A stretch of 64,000 nt of DNA. Origin: Hirundichthys speculiger. Its lineage: Eukaryota > Chordata > Actinopteri > Beloniformes > Exocoetidae. Below, one piece after another: positions 1-10,100 of the stretch (position 1 is the first letter of the stretch; the number at the start of each line of letters is the position of its first letter). The stretch covers positions 310,001-374,000 of the forward strand of contig JAGFBZ010002318.1 of the NCBI GenBank assembly GCA_018398805.1. Direction: 5' to 3'. Position numbers and translations under genes: made by a program. Under the pieces are notes generated by a model, which did not search any database, was not told where the DNA came from, and worked only from the letters and a program-made list of their open reading frames with translations.

Positions 1-1344
1 AAAAAACATTCAGCCCCTGTACATTTGTCACGGATGTGAAATCTAACTGTAGAGAGCAAAAATGTTTTTGTACCAGGCTGTTAGTATGTTTATTTCTATT
101 ACAGTTATGCGTTATGAGCTATTTGAACAGGACCGAAGGGGATCTGCTCTGGTTTGGAACCAGCACCTAGTGGTCAGTCAAGGAGTTGCAACTTCCGTTA
201 CTTCCTTGCTTCAACCTGGAAGTAGGGATGTTGGTGATTGGTGAGGACCTTCAGTCATCCAGGTCACGGTAACTCTCAAAGGTTTGAATCAAAGGAACTG
301 GACTTCATTAGCTTTTTAAGAAAAAGAAGTCCAGTTTAATTGATCCAGGCCTTTGGAGAGAACCTGATCAAAACTCATCCCCTGCCAGGTTCGGTTCAGA
401 AAGCCCTGACGGTCTGCTTGGTTCTAATATCTGTATGATCTATTTCTGTGCTGCAGCATCGAGGCCGACCTCAGGTCCACCTGGGCCCGGTTCTCCTTCC
501 TCTATATAAAAAACACCACCCTTAGAACTCCAGCCATAGAACACTGAAGACAGTGAAGCACGGTGGCAGAAGCATCAATGATATGGGGATGGTGTCAGGT
601 GTTTTTATCACACATCAGGGATCACTGATCAGTTTGAACCATACCTGTCAAGTTTTGGATTTGAAAATAAGAGTAATTTTCTGTCGCCCGCCGTGAGCAG
701 TCCAACTAAGCTCCAGTATCTCTTACATTTATGGTGTACAGAAAAGCTAAAATCACAGCTACACTACTTCCTGAACTTCAGCCAGCTCTTTTGTTTCCTG
801 TGTGCCATTATTGGACAAACTGATCAATCCAGGTGTGTGTGACCATTGCTGTGAGGTCAGACACACCTGGATTAATCAGTTAATGACACACAGGAAACAC
901 AGCAGCTGGCTGAAGTTCAGGAAGTAGTGCAGCTGTGTATATCGTTATCATGTGAACATTCATTATAGCCTAAATGAAAACACTAAAGGGTATACAATAA
1001 GAGTAATTATTTGAAGGGATTTGTATATTTTTTGTTCATTTAACATTGCTTGTATTTACATTTAGATTTGATTTCCATTCCACACATTGTTTTCATTTCA
1101 CGTTGCTCTTCTTTTACAGTTTTTCATCTCATTTCACGTGACTTTTCTTTACTCTTTTAAATGACTTGTTGTACTCATTTGTTGCAGACTTTGCATTCTT
1201 TATGACTGTTTTGAAGGAGTGTATTTGTGTTCTGGTCCAGAGTAGTTTATTTTACATGAGAGAAGAGCGCAAACAGTTCTGTTTAACGACATCCTATTCT
1301 CTGTAACAATCTTTTTTTTTCTTCACGCTGTCTCTAACATTCTC
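1..1344. other. No gene seen; AT-rich flank with a fold-back element
   Basis: Only short, non-conserved frames are present. Apart from the palindrome at 754-937, nothing recognisable was found. Confidence 0.5.
754..937. repeat. Fold-back (long inverted repeat) element
   Basis: The left arm, from 754 (CACAGCTACACTACTTCCTG), and the right arm, ending at 937 (reverse complement with one change there), pair over most of 90 bases around a short centre near 845. The inner stem is CCAGGTGTGTGTGAC against GTCAGACACACCTGG. The structure is like a palindromic MITE; the family was not identified. Confidence 0.75.
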
Positions 1345-2826
1345 CACCTACAGCACCTGTAGTAGCTGCTGCTGCGGCAGTTAGCTAACACCTACCACCT
1401 ACAGCACCTGTAGTAGCTGCTGCTGTGGCAGTTATCGTGACATCTACCACCTACAGTACCTGTAGTAGCTGCTGCTGCGGCAGTTAGCTAACATCTACCA
1501 CCTACAGCACCTGTAGTAGCTGCTGCTGTGGCAGTTAGCTAACACCTACCACCTACAGCACCTGTAGTAGCTGCTGCTGTGGCAGTTAGCTAACATCTAC
1601 CACCTACAGCACCTGTAGTAGCTGCTGCTACGGCAGTTAGCTAACATCTACCACCTACAGCACCTGTAGTAGCTGCTGCTGTGGCAGTTAGCTAACATCT
1701 ACCACCTACAGCACCTGTAGTAGCTGCTGCTGTGGCAGTTAGCTAACATCTACCACCTACAGTACCTGTAGTAGCTGCTGCTGTGGCAGTTATCGTGACA
1801 TCTACCACCTACAGTACCTGTAGTAGCTGCTGCTGTGGCAGTTATCATGACATCTACCACCTACAGTACCTGTAGTAGCTGCTGCTGCGGCAGTTAGCTA
1901 ACATCTACCACCTACAGCACCTGTAGCAGCTGCTGCTGTGGCAGTTAGCTAACATCTACCACCTACAGCACCTGTAGCAGCTGCTGCTGTGGCAGTTAGC
2001 TAACATCTACCACCTACAGCACCTGTAGTAGCTGCTGCTGTGGCAGTTAGCTAACATCTACCACCTACAGCACCTGTAGTAGCTGCTGCTGTGGCAGTTA
2101 GCTAACATCTACCACCTCCAGCACCTGTAGTAGCTGCTGCTGTGGCAGTTAGCTAACATCTACCACCTACAGTACCTGTAGTAGCTGCTGCTGTGGCAGT
2201 TAGCTAACATCTACCACCTACAGTACCTGTAGTAGCTGCTGCTGTGGCAGTTATCATGACATCTACCACCTACAGTACCTGTAGTAGCTGCTGCTGCGGC
2301 AGTTAGCTAACACCTACCACCTACAGCACCTGTAGTAGCTGCTGCTGTGGCAGTTAGCTAACATCTACCACCTACAGCACCTGTAGTAGCTGCTGCTGTG
2401 GCAGTTATCGTGACATCTACCGCCTACAGCACCTGTAGTAGCTGCTGCTGTGGCAGTTATCGTGACATCTACCACCTACAGCACCTGTAGTAGCTGCTGC
2501 TGTGGCAGTTATCATGACATCTACCACCTACAGTACCTGTAGTAGCTGCTGCTGTGGCAGTTATCGTGACATCTTCCACCTACAGCACCTGTAGTAGCTG
2601 CTGCTGTGGCAGTTATCGTGACATCTACCACCTCCAGCACCTGTAGTAGCTGCTGCTGTGGCAGTTATCGTGACATCTACCACCTACAGTACCTGTAGTA
2701 GCTGCTGCTGTGGCAGTTATCGTGACATCTACCACCTCCAGCACCTGTAGTAGCTGCTGCTGTGGCAGGTATCGTGACATCTACCACCTACAGCACCTGT
2801 AGTAGCTGCTGCTGTGGCAGGTATCG
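1345..2826. repeat. 51/52-bp minisatellite, about 29 copies
   Basis: Each unit holds CACCTACAGCACCTGTAGTA, then GCTGCTGCTG and GGCAG, followed by one of two tails: TTAGCTAACA (51-bp unit) or TTATCGTGACA/TTATCATGACA (52-bp unit). The core CTACAG-nnn-CTGTAG is an inverted repeat. Tail types come in blocks, with the last eight or so units nearly all 52-bp type. Confidence 0.95.
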
Positions 2827-3963
2827 CCAGACAAGTGACAGATCTCAGATTGGGAACGTTTTTTTTTTTTTTTTTTACTCCGCCCGATGCGGTATAATTC
2901 TTTTTTTAATAACGCAGGTTAAAATACGGGAGATTTATGGGAAAAATACTAATACGGGAGGACAGCGGGAGAGAAGAGTAACTTTCCCGCCCAAAACAGG
3001 ATAGTTGTCAGGTATGATTTGAACACATCACCTGAAGAGGCCGTGTTGCCTGGTGCTGAAGAGGAGACGCTCCTAGGACTGGAAACCTGATCACAGGTGA
3101 CAGAAGCTGGTCGACTCCATGAACACAGGTGTGAAGCAGTTCTCAGAAACAGAGGTTATACAACTAAATATGAGCTCAGAGATGAAGCTGCAGTTCTCAG
3201 TTTATACAGTAAACGTGTGAGTTTGGACAGAAAAATGTCAACACTTCACTTTCTGTTGAGCAATAATGAATCTGAAATATTTTTCTTCCTGTTCTGACTT
3301 GGAATAGAGTTCAGCGTTTCCAACACTGTTTTTGTGTTTGTGGAAATAAAAGCTACTAAACACACAGCTGTAGACGGCAGGCACCACATTCCTGTGAATC
3401 TCTGAAAGGTTAAAGGTCACACGTTGATTATATCTTGATCGTCTTATTTCAGATCCATTGTAGTGGTGTATAAAGGCACAACCATAAAAACAGTCATTCA
3501 AATACCAATCAGTCATTTTTATCTTAATTTGTATTAACAGAGGACAGAGAATCAAACTGACTACTGAATCTGTAGTGAGCACTTTTACTTTTTACAAGTG
3601 GACCACTGACTCCTACATGGAGGACAACCCTCTCACATCATCTTCTCTGCATGTGCTGCAAACACACCTGAACTCCTCTGAACACCTGAACACCTACTAC
3701 ACCTGTAGTAGGAACGTTCCTGTATCATACAAACAGTTGATATGTTACAACAAATCTGGTTCCCTTCACCAGAGCGCAGCTGCTTCAGTCTGTGGTCGGG
3801 GTCCTACGCAGCATGGACCCCAGAACCAACAGCGCTGGTTGAATAAGAGTCTTTATGTCTTTATGGGTCACCAGAGAACCAAACGCATTCAAATCGCACA
3901 ACCCGTCTCTGCTGGTGTTGAGCAGAAACCGGTGCCCAGCGTCCATCTTTCATGGAGTCCAGC
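2827..3963. other. 3' flank of rpl7l1, probable 3' UTR plus unknown sequence
   Basis: No coding feature was recognised. The part nearest 3963 should contain the rpl7l1 3' UTR, but no minus-strand AATAAA could be assigned with confidence. Confidence 0.35.
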
Positions 3964-4172
3964 TCAGTTCAGCTGTCTGATGATGGAGTTGATGTCCGAG
4001 CCGCGGAAACCCGGGCTCCCGAGGTCTTTGAGGAGACCGGCTTTGTCCCTGGCGGCGTGGCGAGGCACCGACAGCTTGAAAGGCAGCAGGAAGTTGTTGG
4101 CGGCGCGGAAGTTCTTACCGACCGAGTAGATTTCATGGATGAGGTCCTCCAAGCAGATGATGCCGTGTTTTC
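3964..4172 (-). CDS. rpl7l1: rpl7l1 coding exon 6, with stop codon
   Basis: Residues 179-247, from [20 protein letters not shown] to the C-terminal SIIRQLN and TGA at 3966-3964. The acceptor is CAG at 4175-4173. Confidence 0.95.
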
Positions 4173-7100
4173 CTGAGGATCAAGAAGAGGGAAGCGTGTG
4201 AGGAAAAGATCTCATGGATGACGGGACTGTGGCGGCGCACGCGCCTCAGCATCGGGAGTGAAGCGTCCGCAAGACGCCACTAAATTACGCCCCGTTGCTT
4301 TTTGTTTGCAAATCAAACAACTGGCATGTCGAACGCTTCGACTCTCCTTCCTCCTTCAACCAGAACATGAGTGGTAGAGTCTCTGTGGTGACGTTCAGAG
4401 GAAGGAAAAAATCCCTGCAGCCCTCCGAAACCTTTAATCACAACTGTGATCAACATTCAGGACTAGAAGCTACGTTCTGACATTAATGTGAGGGGTCAAC
4501 AAATAAGGTGACACTTGTCATAAGATGACAGTAGAATAACACTTAACTGGTTTGTTTTGTTACTTATCGATGTTTTTAAATCATGTCGTTAATATTTTAC
4601 GATTTAAAACATATTTGTTTAATTTTTAATGACCTCTTATGGCCCACCTGCAGTACCACGACGGCCCACCAGGGAGCCGCGGCTAACACTTTGGGAATCA
4701 CTGTTTTAAACAACCGTGACGTTAAAGTTGACCAACATAACTGATTTGGGTCTCCTCCTCCCCCCCCGCAACGATGCTAAACTCTAAATTCTCCAGAACA
4801 CAACGATTCCAGATTAAGTTTTAAAATCAAACCGAACGAAGCGGTCGCTACCGCTGCTCTGAACTGACGTGACTGACGCGGACTCATTTCACCAGTCGGG
4901 TTATTACAATGGAAATTACTGCTTCATCTTTACAGAAATTCAAAAAAAAAAAAAAAACTTTAAAAGACTGCGTGCTGATGCCAATCAAGCAGTGAAAGGT
5001 ACGTACCCATGTGCTGCTCGATGAAGGTGTTGTCTGTCAGAGGAACCGGCCTCCGGCCGTTCCGGGTCTGACCTCTCTTCAGGATGAGCTCACGGACTGA
5101 CTTCAAGTTGGGAAATCTGTCAGAAAGATTCAATTAAAAACAAAAGAAACAGTGAAATGACTCTGATGATCAACACCATCTTCCACAACACACAGTCAGA
5201 ATGACTCACCCCCACGCCACGTACGGCTCCACCATCTTCATCATGGCGACGGACGTCTTGTTGACTTTGACAAAGGCCCCACTGAAGATCTTCCTCAACC
5301 TCATCATCTGGATCACCTTCATCACTTTGGGGCTGACGCCTTTGATCCTAACATGACAGTAAGGACGCAAATGAAATGAATTAATATTTAAAACTATTGA
5401 AGCAAGTGAACAAAAACACATCGAGTCGCTGGAGCAGTGGAAAACTCTCAACCAACAACATCACTGAGTGAAAACGGCGTCCAGCCCACAGAGCAGCAGC
5501 TTGGTCTTAAATTGATTATGTTTAAGTTTTATGCATGTTGTGTCTTGATTTTTTAACCTACAGGGATGTATTACTTGTGTTGTTTTAAAAGTTTTATCTA
5601 TAGCACTTATTACAGTGACTGGATGGGACTTCCTCCACGAAAAGAAAGATCCATTTTACCAGGGTGTATTTATTGATTTTTACCACTAGTCTGGATGGGG
5701 TTTACGATTTTAATCATTTTAAAGTTTTTTTCTTACAGATACGTGGATCTTTTTTTCCCCAACTGGATCTATGAATGTTGTTCTTGTCATTTTGTATTTT
5801 TAAATGAATGGTTTTATATTTTCTGCATGTTTTTGTATATTTTTTTCCCCCTCTTTTTATTATTATTATTAATAGCACTTATTTATCTTTTAGCACTTAT
5901 TTTTGAGATTTATAATTATAATAATTATATATATATTAATTTTAAATTGATTCAGTGGTTGGGAAACTAATATCTTAATGACATTTAATTTATTTGCCAT
6001 TTACTCGAAACCCCACTCCACCACCCTGGTGTTATGGATCTTGGTCATGGGAATGTTTTTAGTAAATATATATCCCTGCTGCGCCTCTGCTCCTTGGCCT
6101 GACATGTATGTTATCCACTTTTAAATATTTGTTTATTCTATTTTATTTCATGACATTGTCCCCGAGAGCCCGTGCTTCCGGAGTTCTCCTTTGGGAGAAC
6201 TTCGTTTTTCTCTTGACCTAACCCCTAACCCTTAACCCCTAACCCCAAACCCCTAACCCCAACCCCTAACCCCAACCCCTAACCCCTTAACCCTTGGTGG
6301 CCAACCACTGTACCACCACTGTAGCCGACCACTGTAGCCGGACCACTGTAGCTGGACCACGACCACTGTCTGGACCACTGTAGCTGGACCACTGTGGCCG
6401 GACCACTGTAGCTGGACCACTGTGGCCGGACCACTGTAGCTGGACCACTGTAGCTGGACCACTGTAGCTGGACCACTGGTGGCTGGACCACTGTAGCTAC
6501 CACTGTACACTGTAGCTGGACCTGGACCACGGTGCCGGACCACTGTAGCTGGACCACTGTGGCCGGACCACTGTAGCTGGACCACTGGTGGCCGGACCAC
6601 TGTAGCTGGACCACTGTAGCTGGACCACTGTAGCACCACTGTAGCTGGACCACTGTGCTGGACCCTGGACCACTGTAGCTGGACCACTGTAGCTGGACCA
6701 CTGTAGCCGGACCACTGTAGCTGGACCACTGTACTGGACCACTGTACCACTGTACCACTGCTGGACCACTGTGGCTGGACCACTGTAGCTGCACCACTGT
6801 AGCTGGACCACTGTGGCCGGACCACTGTAGCTGGACCACTGTGGCCGGACCACTGTAGCTGGACCACTGTAGCTGGACCACTGTGGCCGGACCACTGTAG
6901 CTGGACCACTGTAGCTGGACCACTGTAGCTGGACCACTGTGGCTGGACCACTGTAGCTGGACCACTGTAGCTGGACCACTGGGACCACTGTGCTGGACCA
7001 CTGTACCACTGTAGCTGGACCACTGTGGGACCACTGGCCGGACCACTGTAGCTGGACCACTGGACCACTGTAGCTGGACCACACTGGACTGGACCACTGT

Positions 7101-10100
7101 GACCACTGCCACTGCCGGACCACTGTAGCTGGCCCATGGTGGCCACCACTGTAGCTGGACCCTGACCACTGTACTGGACCACGTGGCTGGCCGACCACTG
7201 TAGCTGGACCACTGTACTGGACCACGGTGGACCACCACTGTAGCTGGACCACTGTACTGACCACTGCCGGACCACTGTAGCTGGACCACGGTGGCCACCA
7301 CTGTAGCCCACTGGCTGGACCACTGTAGGTGGACCACTGTAGCTGGACCACTGTACTGGACCACGGTGGACCACTGTAGCTGGACCACGGTGGCCGGACC
7401 ACTGTAGCTGGACCACTGTAGCTGGACCACTGTGGCCGGACCACTGTAGCTGGACCACTGGAGCTGGACCACGGTGGCCGGACCACTGTAGCTGGACCAC
7501 GGTGGCCGACCACTGTAGCTGGACCACTGTAGCTGGACCACGGTGGCCGGACCACTGTAGCCGGACCACTGTAGCTGGACCACGGTGGCCGGACCACTGT
7601 AGCTGGACCACTGTAGCCGGACCACTGTAGCTGGACCACTGGTGGACCACGGTAGACCACTGTAGCTGAACCACGGCGGCCGGACCACTGTAGCTGGACC
7701 ACTGTGGGACTGGACCCTGTAGCTGGACCACGGTGCCGGACCACTGTAGCTGGACCACTGTAGCTGACCACGGTGCCGGACCACTGTAGCTGGACCATGG
7801 ACCACTGGCCGGACCACTGTAGCTGGCCACTGGCTGGACCACTGTAGCTGACCACTGTAGCTGGACCACTGTAGCCGGACCACTGTAGCCGGACCACTGT
7901 AGCTGGACCACTGTAGCCGGACCACTGTAGCCGGACCACTGTAGCTGGACCACGGTGGCCGGACCACTGTAGCTGGACCACTGTAGCTGGACCACGGTGG
8001 CCGGACCACTGTAGCTGGACCACTGGTGGCCGGACCACTGTAGCTGGACCACGGTGGCCGGACCACTGTAGCTGGACCACGGTGGCCGGACCACTGTAGC
8101 TGGACCACTGTAGCTGGACCACGGTGGCCGGACCACTGTAGCTGGACCACTGTAGCTGGACCACGGAGGCCGGACCACTGTAGCTGGACCACTGTAGCTG
8201 GACCACTGTAGCCGGACCACTGTAGCTGGACCACTGTAGCCGGACCACTGTAGCTGGACCACTGTAGCTGACCACTGCCACTGTACTGTAGCTGGACCAC
8301 TGTAGCTGGACCACTGTAGTGGCCGGACCACTGTAGCTGGACCACTGGTGGCCGGACCACTGTAGCTGGACCACGGTGGCCGGACCACTGTAGCTGGACC
8401 ACTGTAGCTGGACCACTGTAGACCACTGTAGCCGGACCACTGTAGCCGGACCACTGTAGCTGGACCACGGTAGCCGGACCACTGTAGCTGGACCACGGTG
8501 GCCGGACCACTGTAGCTGGACCACTGTAGCTGGACCACGGTGGACCACTGTAGCTGGACCACTGTAGCTGGACCACGGTGGCCGGACCACTGTAGCTGGA
8601 CCACGGTGACCACTGTAGCTGGACCACTGTAGCCGGACCACTGTAGCTGGACCACGGTGGCCGGACCACTGTAGCTGGACCACTGTAGCTGGACCACTGG
8701 TAGCCGGACCACTGTAGCTGGACCACTGTAGCCGGACCACTGTAGCTGGACCACTGTAGCTGGACCACGGTAGCCGGACCACTGTAGCTGGACCACTGTA
8801 GCCGGACCACTGTAGCTGGACCACTGTAGCCGGACCACTGTAGCTGGACCACTGTAGCTGGACCACGGCTGGACCACTGTAGCTGGACCACTGTAGCTGG
8901 ACCACTGTGGCCGGACACTGTAGCTGGGACCACGGTGGCCGGACCACTGTAGCTGGACCACTGGTGGCTGGACCACTGTAGCTGGACCACGGTGGCCGGA
9001 CCACTGTAGCTGGACCACTGGACCACTGTGGCCGGACTGGGACCACTGTGGCCGGACCACTGTAGCTGGACCACTGTACCGGACCACTGTAGCTGGACCA
9101 CTGTAGCTGGACCACGTGGGCCACTGTAGACCACTGTAGCTGGACCACTGTAGCCGGACCACTGTAGCCGGACCACTGTAGCTGGACCACTGTAGCCGGA
9201 CCACTGTAGCTGGACCACTGTAGCCGGACCACTGTAGCTGGACCACTGTAGCCGGACCACTGTAGCTGGACCACGGTGGCCGGACCACTGTAGCTGGACC
9301 ACTGTAGCTGGACGCTGGACCACTGTAGCTGGACCACTGTAGCTGGACCACGGTGGCCGGACCACTGTAGCTGGACCACTGTAGCTGGACCACGGTGGCC
9401 AGACCACTGTAGCTGGACCACTGTAGCCGGACCACTGTAGCTGGACCACTGTAGCTGGACCACTGTGGCCGGACCACTGTAGCTGGACCACTGTAGCTGG
9501 ACCACTGTGTGGACCACGGTGGCCGGACCACTGTAGCTGGACCACTGTAGCTGACCACTGTAGCTGGACCACTGTAGCTGGACCACTGTAGCACTGGACC
9601 ACGGCTGGACCACTGTAGCTGACCACGACCACTGTAGGACCAATGTAGCCGGACCACTGTAGCTGGACCACTGTAGCTGGACCACTGTAGCTGCCGTGTA
9701 CCACTGTAGCTGGACCACTGTAGCCACGTAGCTGGACCACTGTAGCTGGACCACGGTGGCCGGACCACTGTAGCTGGACCACTGTAGCTGCCACTGGACC
9801 ACTGTAGCTGGACCACTGTAGCTGGACCACGGTGGCCGGACCACTGTAGCTGGACCACTGTAGCTGGACGGTACCCCTGTAGCTGGACCACTGTAGCTGT
9901 AGACCACGGTGGACGGACCACTGTAGCTGGACCACGTAGCCGGACCACTGTAGCTGGACCACTGTAGCTGACCACTGTAGCTGGACCACTGTAGCCGGAC
10001 CACTGTAGCTGAACCACGGTGGCCAGACCACTGTAGCTGGACCACTGTAGCTGAACCACGGTGGCCGGACCACTGTAGCTGGACCACGTAGCCGTACCCA

